A DNA stretch of 23,331 nt from a virus: IMG/VR virus record IMGVR_UViG_3300021964_000558, positions 1 to 23,331 of that record; one strand, 5' to 3'. The position numbers were made by a program, and so were the translations under genes. Every line of letters starts with the position of its first letter. Position 1 is the first letter of the stretch. Below the pieces are notes generated by a model, which did not search any database, had not been told where the DNA came from, and saw only the letters and a program-made list of their open reading frames with translations. Shown piece by piece: positions 1 to 6,784 of the stretch.

Positions 1-1
1 C

Positions 2-1471
2 CAGGGCTTCGACAACGCCGACGACATCCCGCTCGACTGGACGCCGGACTTGGAAGGCCACAAGCGTGACTCGGACGTGCCGGAAGACCTGAAGCGCGCC
101 GAGGTCTGGGAAATCTGGCACAAGCCGAAGCGTGAGCGTCTGTGGGTCGTCAAGGGATATCCCTACATCCTGCGCGCCGATGAAGACCCGTATCAGTTGG
201 AAGAGTTCTGGCCGTTGGCGGAACCAATCCAAGGCGTGTGGACCAACTGCACATTTGTTCCGCGCTCGCCCATCGTCGAGTATGAGGACCAGATTGACGA
301 CCTCGACGAGATCACCGACCGCATCAGCCGGCTCACCAAGGCTCTGAAGCGGCGCGGCGCCTATGATGCAGCCATCAAGGAACTGAAACGCCTCGCGCGC
401 GCCAACGACAACGAATTCATCCCGATTGAAAACTTCGCCGCGTTTGCTCAGGCCGGCGGGTTTCAGGGTGCGTTCCAGACGGAAGACCTGAAACCCGCCA
501 TTGATGTGCTGACTGGTTTGTACGCACAACGTCAGCAGCTCATTGAGACGATTTACGAAGTCACGGGCATCTCAGACATCATGCGCGGCCAGAGCCAGGC
601 GAGTGAAACGGCAACGGCGCAATCAATAAAAGCTCAATACGGCTCGGCTCGCATTAAGGAGCGCCAACAGGACGTGCAACGGTGGATTCGCGACACTATG
701 CGGATCAAGGCCGAACTGATCGCCGAGCACGTCGAGCCCAACATCCTGATGGAGATGACCGGCGAAAATCTGCCGTCAATGGCCGAGCTGCAAGCCCAAT
801 ACGCCCAGATGCAGATGCAGGCAATGATGACTGGCCAAAAGCCGCCACCGCCACCGGGCGAGGACGTGCTGACGATCGACCAAGTCATCAAGATCATGCG
901 CTCCGACCGGCTGCGCAGTTACCACATCGATATTGAGACGGATTCGACGATCTTCGAGGACGCCGCCCAAGAGAAGCAGGACCGCGTTGAGCTGTTGCAG
1001 TCCATGGCGACATTCATGAACAACGCGATGCCGTTGGTTCAGATGGGTGGCCCGCCGATGCAGAAGCTGACGCTCGCCATGCTGGAATTCGGCGTGCGTG
1101 GCTTCAAGGGCTCCAGGGCGATGGAAGACGCCCTCGACGAGATGAAGCAGGAGATGGAAGAGCTGGCGCAGCAGCCGCCCGAGCCGCCACCGCCTGACCC
1201 GCAGGAAGAGGTCGAAAAGCTCAAGCTCCAGGGTCTTCAGATGAAGACAGAGGCCGATCAAGCCAAGTCTCAGATGGACATGCAGGCCAAACAGCAGCAG
1301 CTCCAGGCCGACATGATGAAAATCCAGGCCGAAATCGAAGCCAACTCGATCGCCATGCAGCAACAGCTCGCCAAGCAAGAAATGGACATGGCTGCATACA
1401 CTCGGAAATTTGAGCTGGACATGGAACGCATGGAAGAGATGGCAGAGCGATCAACGGAGGATCGTGACTGA
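2..1471 (+). CDS. Portal protein, P22-type (5' partial)
   Basis: Forms the dodecameric ring at the capsid vertex through which DNA is packaged and ejected. The frame is open from base 2, so the true start lies upstream; a TTG at 50 is internal to this open frame. About 489 residues are visible. The part encoded at roughly 500-760 (VTGISDIMRG, ETATAQSIKAQYGSARIKER, then a helical WIRDTMRIKAELIAEH stretch) is the conserved stem/wing region I recognise from P22-type portals. The C-terminus has a Pro-rich linker (about 1170-1215) followed by a long Gln/Met/Glu-rich helix ending at the stop, consistent with the coiled-coil barrel of this family. The stop overlaps the next start (TGATG), and a GGAGG at 1456-1460 serves that next gene. 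Position ahead of scaffold and capsid fits. Family assignment is by recalled motifs, not a search. Confidence 0.85.
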   Translation, partial: QGFDNADDIPLDWTPDLEGHKRDSDVPEDLKRAEVWEIWHKPKRERLWVVKGYPYILRADEDPYQLEEFWPLAEPIQGVWTNCTFVPRSPIVEYEDQIDDLDEITDRISRLTKALKRRGAYDAAIKELKRLARANDNEFIPIENFAAFAQAGGFQGAFQTEDLKPAIDVLTGLYAQRQQLIETIYEVTGISDIMRGQSQASETATAQSIKAQYGSARIKERQQDVQRWIRDTMRIKAELIAEHVEPNILMEMTGENLPSMAELQAQYAQMQMQAMMTGQKPPPPPGEDVLTIDQVIKIMRSDRLRSYHIDIETDSTIFEDAAQEKQDRVELLQSMATFMNNAMPLVQMGGPPMQKLTLAMLEFGVRGFKGSRAMEDALDEMKQEMEELAQQPPEPPPPDPQEEVEKLKLQGLQMKTEADQAKSQMDMQAKQQQLQADMMKIQAEIEANSIAMQQQLAKQEMDMAAYTRKFELDMERMEEMAERSTEDRD

Positions 1472-2100
1472 TGCCTTTCGATCCGCGATACCTCATCCTG
1501 CACGACTATGGGCAGCTCCCGTCAAACCATCCGGCGGGCAAGCCTTTAGGGTTCAATCCTTATCATGCGCTCGTTTCTGGCGGAAAAGTCCAATATCGCT
1601 ACCCCGATAACCCTTATGGTCAGAAAGCGCCTCACGCCTATCGGCTGAACCCTCAGAGCCTTGGCCTAGCATGGGCTGGACCGGTTGGCGGGCAGCCCGG
1701 ACCCGAAGACTTGGAAGCACTTCGCGCCGAGATTGCGAGAATTAAGGCGCAATATCCAAGCATTCAGCTCATGAGCCACGGCGAAGCCTACGCCAAGCGG
1801 GGTCAGCTGCCGCAAGCCTCAAAACTTGGTCGTGGTCTTGATGAGGCGTCATGGCGAAAGGCTCTTGAGGCCGACTTTCGCGCCAATCCTAGTGCTCCTG
1901 TACCTAGCCCTCAGTCTGTATCACGAATGGTCACAGGCCCAGAACTGGGACAAGTTCCGCCGGCTGCTCCTGTAGACAATCGGGCCATGGCTGCGGCTCT
2001 GCAAGCACCAACGCCACCTCCTCCGACGCAGGCACCACAACAGCAAGACCCAGTCATCCGCGCACTCCTTGATCAATGGACCTATGGGGCGAAAGCATAA
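1471..2100 (+). CDS. T7-lysozyme-like N-acetylmuramoyl-L-alanine amidase domain protein
   Basis: Residues 5-130 can be aligned by eye to T7 lysozyme (Amidase_2 fold). YLILHDYG (His11) matches the first zinc His. NPYHALV..GKVQYR matches GYHFIIKRDGTVEAGR, so Tyr31 sits at the catalytic Tyr46 position. APHAYRLNPQSLGLAWAG matches SHAKGYNHNSIGVCLVGG. LEALRAEIARIKAQYPSIQLMSHGEA, ending at His103, matches the strand carrying zinc His122. The third zinc ligand (Cys130 in T7) has no obvious equivalent; Asp124 is the nearest candidate, so activity is uncertain. The tail (140-195) is Pro/Gln/Ala-rich and probably disordered. The start is ATG in TGATG overlap with the portal stop, behind GGAGG. Placement inside the head module rather than beside the lysis genes suggests a virion-associated wall hydrolase or a structural relic. 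No signal peptide is seen. Confidence 0.6.
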   Translation: MPFDPRYLILHDYGQLPSNHPAGKPLGFNPYHALVSGGKVQYRYPDNPYGQKAPHAYRLNPQSLGLAWAGPVGGQPGPEDLEALRAEIARIKAQYPSIQLMSHGEAYAKRGQLPQASKLGRGLDEASWRKALEADFRANPSAPVPSPQSVSRMVTGPELGQVPPAAPVDNRAMAAALQAPTPPPPTQAPQQQDPVIRALLDQWTYGAKA

Positions 2101-3716
2101 TGGCGAGCCTCGGCGAACTTCTCGGCCAATACCTTCTCGGCCTCCCGCCTGAAGCGGAAGTCGTGGAAGGTACGCGCGGCGCGATGCTGCCGGGTGCGAA
2201 GTATCGCCTGCCGGACGGGTCGGAACGGTGGAGCCTGGCGGCGCCGCAGCCTATGGCCGACGCCTTGATGGCGGTTGGTGCAGCCGGTGGCCGCGCCCAA
2301 GACCCGAACGCGCCGCAAGGCTATGTGAGCCAAGGATTGATCCAGCGTGGTGCCGAGGGCCTGGCAGGGTCGGCAACCCTCGGCAGCGTGGTTGCGCCAA
2401 AGCCAGCCAATGCCGTGGCTATGGGGTTAAACTTGTGGCATGGAAGCCCCTACAAGCACAACAGATTTGATAAGTCAAAAATTGGCACGGGCGAAGGTGC
2501 TCAAGCGTTTGGGCACGGTCACTATTTGGCAGAGGCGAAGGGAGTTGCCAAATCATACAAAGATGCGCTGGGCGGAAAGGTATTTGGTCCAAATCCGACT
2601 GGTGGGCCAAGATATGTGGTTGACGGCGCATTATATGATAATTCTAACCCGACGCATTACGCAGCCAGCAAAATCAAGGCATTGGGCTCGCCTGATGAGG
2701 CGATTAAAGATATTGAATACAGATACTGGTCAGAGTTTGAAAGCCCCGAAGCCAGAACAGGAAGTCCGAATTTTTCTGCGGAAAAGGCAGCGGCAAGAGC
2801 AAAAGCAGATGAGGCCATCGCGTTAATCAAATCTGGCAATGTGCCGGAAATGAAAACGCCAGGTTATTTGTATAATGTTGATGTGGACGCAGAGCCCAAT
2901 CAGTTTCTTGATTGGGATAAGCCGTTGAGCGAGCAGCCGGAAATTGCTCGTGCGCTCGGTTTTGATGACCCATCAGCAATTGAGGCGCGGCGATCTGATA
3001 TAATGAGCCAGATACCACCGTCGCAAAAGCCATTATCCGATATGTCGCTTGATGATTTGTTTGGCACACCGCAGCAACAGCAGGAGCTAGGAGCGGCGCT
3101 GCGTGATGCAGGCACTGGGTTGAGGGACTGGACGGGCTTGACAGGTCAATCGCTTGTTAAGGGCGGCCATTTAAAAGGAACGCCAGAGGAAATTGCCAAT
3201 CAATTACTTGCTGCTGGGCTTAAAGGTGTGCGGTACTTAGATCAATCTTCAAGGTCATATAATCCATCTGTCTTGCCGGAAAACCCCATATCAAACGAAG
3301 CGCGTAGGTTCTTGAATCAAGCGGACGGTGACCCAGACAAGGCACGCCAGCTATTCAAGGAAAGCAACCCTGGTGAACGGTGGGCAACTTCTGAGCGTGA
3401 AGAAATATATAAAGTCTTCCAGGAGGCGGGCAACAAACCGACTCGAAATTATGTTGTTATGGATGATGACATAATTACGATTAAAGACATCCTTGCCGCC
3501 AACCCGCTTGCCGGTGCCTTGATCACGCCTGGAGCCGGTGCCCAGAGGCAGAGCGGCACAACGATATCGGACATTTTGCCTGGCGAGAAACTTCTTACGC
3601 CGGAAGAAGTCGCAGACCTTGAGTTTTCGCGCAATCCGCAGAGGGCAAAGCGCAATCGACTTCAAGAACGCGCGCGCAATGCAGCTCTGGCTCGCGCACT
3701 AGCAGGGGGAATCTGA
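2100..3716 (+). CDS. ADP-ribosyltransferase-like protein (polyvalent-protein ART type)
   Basis: A 538-residue protein. The ATG at 2100 (TAATG overlap with the upstream stop, GGGG at 2086-2089) is preferred to an in-frame ATG at 2076. Residues 111-152 carry LWHGSP, FDKSKIGTGEGAQAFGHG and HYLAEAKGVAKSY, and residues near 390 and 450 carry GVRYLDQSSR and NYVVMDDDIITI. Together these are the hallmark of ADP-ribosyltransferase domains found in phage and conjugative polyvalent proteins (ART-PolyVal). Such enzymes use NAD+ to modify protein targets; His114 and Tyr142 are plausible members of an H-Y-E type site, an inference. Residues 1-110 are GC-rich in coding and unrelated to the ART; the last 90 residues are helical and basic. 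The domain part (about 2440-3480) is clearly AT-richer than its surroundings, so it looks acquired. Position between portal and scaffold suggests virion packaging, as with T4 Alt, but that is unproved. Confidence 0.72.
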   Translation: MASLGELLGQYLLGLPPEAEVVEGTRGAMLPGAKYRLPDGSERWSLAAPQPMADALMAVGAAGGRAQDPNAPQGYVSQGLIQRGAEGLAGSATLGSVVAPKPANAVAMGLNLWHGSPYKHNRFDKSKIGTGEGAQAFGHGHYLAEAKGVAKSYKDALGGKVFGPNPTGGPRYVVDGALYDNSNPTHYAASKIKALGSPDEAIKDIEYRYWSEFESPEARTGSPNFSAEKAAARAKADEAIALIKSGNVPEMKTPGYLYNVDVDAEPNQFLDWDKPLSEQPEIARALGFDDPSAIEARRSDIMSQIPPSQKPLSDMSLDDLFGTPQQQQELGAALRDAGTGLRDWTGLTGQSLVKGGHLKGTPEEIANQLLAAGLKGVRYLDQSSRSYNPSVLPENPISNEARRFLNQADGDPDKARQLFKESNPGERWATSEREEIYKVFQEAGNKPTRNYVVMDDDIITIKDILAANPLAGALITPGAGAQRQSGTTISDILPGEKLLTPEEVADLEFSRNPQRAKRNRLQERARNAALARALAGGI

Positions 3717-3931
3717 TGGCACGCGAAACCTACGTCCTGAGAGACGGCAAGTTGGTGCCGAAGGCGGAGGCCAAGCCTATCGTCGGCGGCGCCTACTACA
3801 TGCCCGACATCACGCCGTTCGAGACGCAAGACGGCACGCATATCCCGTCGAGGAAGCACCTGCGGGACTATGAGAGAGCTTACGGGGTCCGCCAGGTGGG
3901 CAACGATATCAAGTTACCGTGGAGGGGATGA
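3716..3931 (+). CDS. Small phage protein of unknown function
   Basis: 71 residues beginning MARETYVLRDGKLVPK, an N-terminus I associate with small conserved phage proteins encoded just before scaffold genes; their function is not known to me. ATG 3716 overlaps the ART stop as TGATG and has a purine-rich GGGGGA at 3705-3710. It has no membrane segment, signal peptide or cysteines. The gene is GC-rich, in contrast to the AT-rich gene before it. Its stop overlaps the next start. It is probably a virion-assembly or accessory protein by position only. Confidence 0.6.
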   Translation: MARETYVLRDGKLVPKAEAKPIVGGAYYMPDITPFETQDGTHIPSRKHLRDYERAYGVRQVGNDIKLPWRG

Positions 3932-4125
3932 TGTTTGTGCACGCACTCGATTTGGTTCGTGAGCTGAAATATCTTTACGGAGAAGAAGGCGAGGTAACAG
4001 TGCCGGCAAAGCTGTTCACGTTCATATTCAAAGAAACGCCGGCAGTGGATCGCTTTTCAACAGAAGGCGAAGACCGCGTCCATCTGACGTTCGGCAGCTT
4101 TAAAGTAATCGCGGGGGATAAGTGA
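3931..4125 (+). CDS. Small hypothetical protein upstream of scaffold
   Basis: About 64 residues (MFVHALDLVRELKYLYG...). In-frame GTG 3919 and ATG 3928 exist upstream, but GGAGGGG at 3921-3927 gives sensible spacing only to ATG 3931, which also overlaps the previous stop (TGA 3929-3931). The product looks like a compact alpha/beta protein without transmembrane segments. I do not recognise the family. It sits directly before the scaffold gene and overlaps it (TGATG), so it is co-translated with head genes. Confidence 0.55.
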   Translation: MFVHALDLVRELKYLYGEEGEVTVPAKLFTFIFKETPAVDRFSTEGEDRVHLTFGSFKVIAGDK

Positions 4126-5249
4126 TGATTGACGAAGACGAACAGACAACCGTGACGGAAAACGGCGAGATTGAACAGATCGACGATCTCTCGAAAGCAA
4201 TTTACAGCGCAATTGATGGCGACGATGGTGCCGAAACAACCCCAGAGGTTGATTCCGCACCCGACGGCCGTGCACGCGACGAAAAAGGACGGTTCAAGGC
4301 TGCTGACGATAGCGCCGAACCGGCAGAAGATGAGCCTGTAGAAGCGGCTCCAGAGGGCGAAGAGCCCGAGGACACCGAGCTAGAGGCTTCTGATGAGGCT
4401 GTCACCGAGGAACCCGAACGCCCCGCATGGGACGACGGTCACTTCCGTGGTTGGGAGCCCGAACACCGAGAGAAGTTCAACGCGCTGCCTCCTGAGCAAC
4501 AACAGGTTGTGATGGAATTCAAGGCAGCAAGTGATGCTGCTCTCACTCGAACGGCCCAGGAATTCGCCGAATACCGCAAGGGAGCTGACCATCTGGTCCA
4601 GACTGCCCGTGAAGTGCAGGACATCTTCGCCGCCTCAAATATGAGCCCTGATCAGGCTCTCAAAGGCTATGCGGGGATTGAGCGCACGCTCACGTATGGC
4701 ACGCTTGACCAAAAGATGCAGCTCCTCGGTGACATCGCGAAGCACTACGGGATTCCGCTCGATATGTCGCAGGCCGTGCCTTGGGATGCTGACATCGATC
4801 AGCTTCGCGAGGTTCACGACCGTGATAGCCGGTTGGCTCAAGAGCAAAGCCGGATCGCACAGCTTGAAGCCCAGGTTCAACAGTTCCAGCAGCAGCAACT
4901 TTACTCGCAGATCGAGAGCTTTTCCTCGGCATCCAATCCCGACGGCAGCCCAAAGTACCCTCATTTTGATGTGGTCAGAGGCGCGATGGGTCAGTTGATG
5001 GCGAACGGAGCGGCTCAGAGTCTTGAGGAGGCGTATGAGAAGGCAGCGAAACCGATCGAGGATCGGATCGCAGCCGAACTCGCCGCGCGTTCCGCGAGTA
5101 CCGTTGCCCGCCAGCGGGAGGCTGTTGAAAAGGCCAAGCGAGCTGCACCCATCAAGAAATCGCCTCGGGCTGCCCTCAACGGGCATTCATCCGAGCCAAC
5201 GACGATTGATGATGCGATCTCCGCCGCGCTCGATTCAGCCGGCTTTTAA
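4125..5249 (+). CDS. Capsid scaffolding protein
   Basis: About 374 residues. Start ATG 4125 is chosen over the in-frame GTG 4122 because it forms TGATG with the preceding stop behind GGGGGAT. Residues 1-110 are extremely acidic (Glu/Asp/Ala/Pro runs) and probably disordered. A helical middle contains EFAEYRKGADHLVQTAREVQ. A Gln-rich coiled coil lies around residues 225-260, and the C-terminus is basic (REAVEKAKRAAPIKKSPRAAL). This build, together with its place immediately before the major capsid gene, is typical of scaffolds: they direct procapsid assembly, bind coat through a basic C-terminal segment, and leave before or during packaging. No protease motif was seen. The call rests on composition and synteny more than on a specific domain. 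Confidence 0.75.
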   Translation: MIDEDEQTTVTENGEIEQIDDLSKAIYSAIDGDDGAETTPEVDSAPDGRARDEKGRFKAADDSAEPAEDEPVEAAPEGEEPEDTELEASDEAVTEEPERPAWDDGHFRGWEPEHREKFNALPPEQQQVVMEFKAASDAALTRTAQEFAEYRKGADHLVQTAREVQDIFAASNMSPDQALKGYAGIERTLTYGTLDQKMQLLGDIAKHYGIPLDMSQAVPWDADIDQLREVHDRDSRLAQEQSRIAQLEAQVQQFQQQQLYSQIESFSSASNPDGSPKYPHFDVVRGAMGQLMANGAAQSLEEAYEKAAKPIEDRIAAELAARSASTVARQREAVEKAKRAAPIKKSPRAALNGHSSEPTTIDDAISAALDSAGF

Positions 5250-5267
5250 CCATCAGGAGCCTAGACA

Positions 5268-6224
5268 ATGGCAACTCCAAACAGCTCGTTTAGTGACATC
5301 ATCACGACGACCTTCCAGGGCTACTCCGGGAAGATCGCCGACAACATCACCAACCATAACGCTTTGCTTCGGCAGATCGAGCGCAAGGGCAACATGATGC
5401 CGGCCACTGGCCGGACGATTGTCCAAGAGATCGACTTCGCCGAGAACGGAACGGTGATGTGGTATTCGGGGAGTGAGACCCTCGATACGTCGGTTTCCGA
5501 CACCTTCACGGCCGCCGAGTTCAACTACAAGCAGCTCGCCGGTAACGTCGTGATCACCGGCCTGGAAGAAGTCCAGAACTCGGGCCGTGAGGCGATTCAC
5601 AACCTGGTTCGCGCTCGCATGACCAACCTTGACCGTTCGCTGCGTAACACGGTCGCAACGGCGCTCTATGCCGACGGCACCGGCTCTGGCGGCAAGGAGT
5701 TCGGTGGTCTTCAGGAACTGGTCGCAGACACCAACACCAACACCGTTGGCGGCATCTCCGGCACGACGTATTCGTGGTGGCGTAACTACGTCTACGACTT
5801 TTCCACGCTCTCGATCACGGCCTCGGCCACCACGATCCAGACGGCCATGAATACCTCATGGCTTAACGTGATCCGTGGTTCCGACATGCCTGACATCATC
5901 GTGGCTGGGACGACGTATTTCACGTACTACTGGGACAGCCTTCTGGCCAACCAGCGGTTTACGTCGGACGCCGAAGCGGGCGCCGGGTTCACCAACCTTG
6001 TCTACAAAGGCAACGTGCCGGTGATCTTTGACGACCAGTGTGCTGCCACTCGGATGTATCTTTTGAACACCGATTATCTGTTTGTCCGTCCGGCTAAGGG
6101 TCGCTGGCTGAAGCCACTGCCCGACAAGTCCTCGGTCAACCAGGACGCGATCGTCATGCCGATTGTCCTCGCGGGCAACATGACGGTCTCTAACCGCAGC
6201 CTCCAGGCTGTGATCTGTGCCTAA
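5268..6224 (+). CDS. Major capsid protein (HK97-fold type)
   Basis: 318 residues, ATG at 5268 behind CAGGAG at 5254-5259. It begins ATPNSSFSDIITTTFQGYSG and continues with RTIVQEIDFAENGTVMWYSG and NYKQLAGNVVITGLEEVQNS. Around residues 115-125 is NLVRARMTNLDRSLRNTVAT, the long spine-helix pattern I know from phage major capsid proteins. The C-terminus (IVMPIVLAGNMTVSNRSLQA) matches the usual closing strand. It follows the scaffold and precedes a decoration-like gene, the standard head order. Codon use is strongly biased to GC-ending codons with a good ribosome site, as expected for a highly expressed gene. The exact capsid subfamily is not resolved; P22 coat-type insertions are not obvious at this length. 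Confidence 0.85.
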   Translation: MATPNSSFSDIITTTFQGYSGKIADNITNHNALLRQIERKGNMMPATGRTIVQEIDFAENGTVMWYSGSETLDTSVSDTFTAAEFNYKQLAGNVVITGLEEVQNSGREAIHNLVRARMTNLDRSLRNTVATALYADGTGSGGKEFGGLQELVADTNTNTVGGISGTTYSWWRNYVYDFSTLSITASATTIQTAMNTSWLNVIRGSDMPDIIVAGTTYFTYYWDSLLANQRFTSDAEAGAGFTNLVYKGNVPVIFDDQCAATRMYLLNTDYLFVRPAKGRWLKPLPDKSSVNQDAIVMPIVLAGNMTVSNRSLQAVICA

Positions 6225-6247
6225 GCGCAATCTGAAGGAGAACTAGC

Positions 6248-6742
6248 ATGACTTATCGAATCTCTACTCCGCAGGGCGCTTGGCAGCCAATCGCTGAGAC
6301 GTCCACGACCCAACGGCATCCGCTGGGCACGATCGTCACGGCGCACGAGCCTGGAACTGGGGAGGGCGAGTTCATCTACCTGACCGGCGTGGCGTCAACC
6401 GTTGCTGGCTCGCTGGTCAGCTACAACACGTCTACGCATCAGACGACCCTCGCGGCCGTTGGTGCAGGCGTTCCGCTGCCGCTCGGTGTGGCCATGTCGG
6501 CCAACGTCGCCAGCCAATATGGCTGGTATCAGATCGGCGGCCTGTCCGAGGTCAAGAAAGCCTCGGCCACGTCGCTGGCGGCTGGTGTGGCGCTCGGTGC
6601 CAACACCGGTGTCGTGATCGCAGCAGCTACGGCTAACGCGATCCAGGGCGCTGTGGTGGCCACCGTGGCCTCCGCTACGTCGGGCACCGCAGCAGGATTC
6701 GTCACCTGCATGATCAACCGTCCTGCAATCGCAGTGGCGTAA
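6248..6742 (+). CDS. Putative capsid decoration protein
   Basis: 164 residues, ATG at 6248 with a strong AAGGAG at 6235-6240. Composition is rich in Ala, Thr, Gly and Val, with repeated short beta-like stretches (GSLVSYNTSTHQTTLAAVG, TGVVIAAATANAIQGAVVAT) and no cysteine-rich or enzymatic motif except one Cys near the end. Small beta-rich Ala/Gly proteins encoded directly after the major capsid gene are commonly head-decoration proteins, which cement capsomers. It is followed by a strong hairpin that may end the head transcript. Function is inferred from position and composition; a minor tail or head-completion role cannot be excluded. Confidence 0.55.
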   Translation: MTYRISTPQGAWQPIAETSTTQRHPLGTIVTAHEPGTGEGEFIYLTGVASTVAGSLVSYNTSTHQTTLAAVGAGVPLPLGVAMSANVASQYGWYQIGGLSEVKKASATSLAAGVALGANTGVVIAAATANAIQGAVVATVASATSGTAAGFVTCMINRPAIAVA

Positions 6743-6747
6743 CAATT

Positions 6748-6769
6748 GGCGGGGGCTTCGGCCCCCGTC
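6748..6769 (+). terminator. UUCG-loop hairpin after the capsid genes
   Basis: GGGGGC at 6751-6756 and GCCCCC at 6761-6766 pair perfectly around a TTCG loop. Adjoining C-G, G-T and G-C pairs extend the stem to 9 bp (6748-6750 with 6767-6769). C(UUCG)G is an exceptionally stable tetraloop. No T-run follows, so it may be a weak or attenuating terminator, or a 3'-end stabiliser for the abundant capsid mRNA rather than a full intrinsic terminator. It lies in one of only two gaps over 40 bases in the window. Confidence 0.55.
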
Positions 6770-6784
6770 TCCTCCGGGGGGAAC

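Noticed and set aside
776-1378. 200-codon minus-strand frame rich in Leu/His/Phe
   Set aside because: Antisense image of the Gln/Met/Glu-rich portal C-terminus; low-complexity product, not a membrane protein.
50-1471. Portal start at TTG 50
   Set aside because: The frame is open from base 2 with portal-like residues, so the gene begins upstream of the window and TTG 50 is an internal codon.
2440-2826. 128-codon plus-strand frame within the ART gene
   Set aside because: Alternative frame of the ART domain, whose own frame holds the conserved motifs; no ribosome site.
4635-5186. 183-codon minus-strand frame
   Set aside because: Antisense to the scaffold coiled coil; no independent support.
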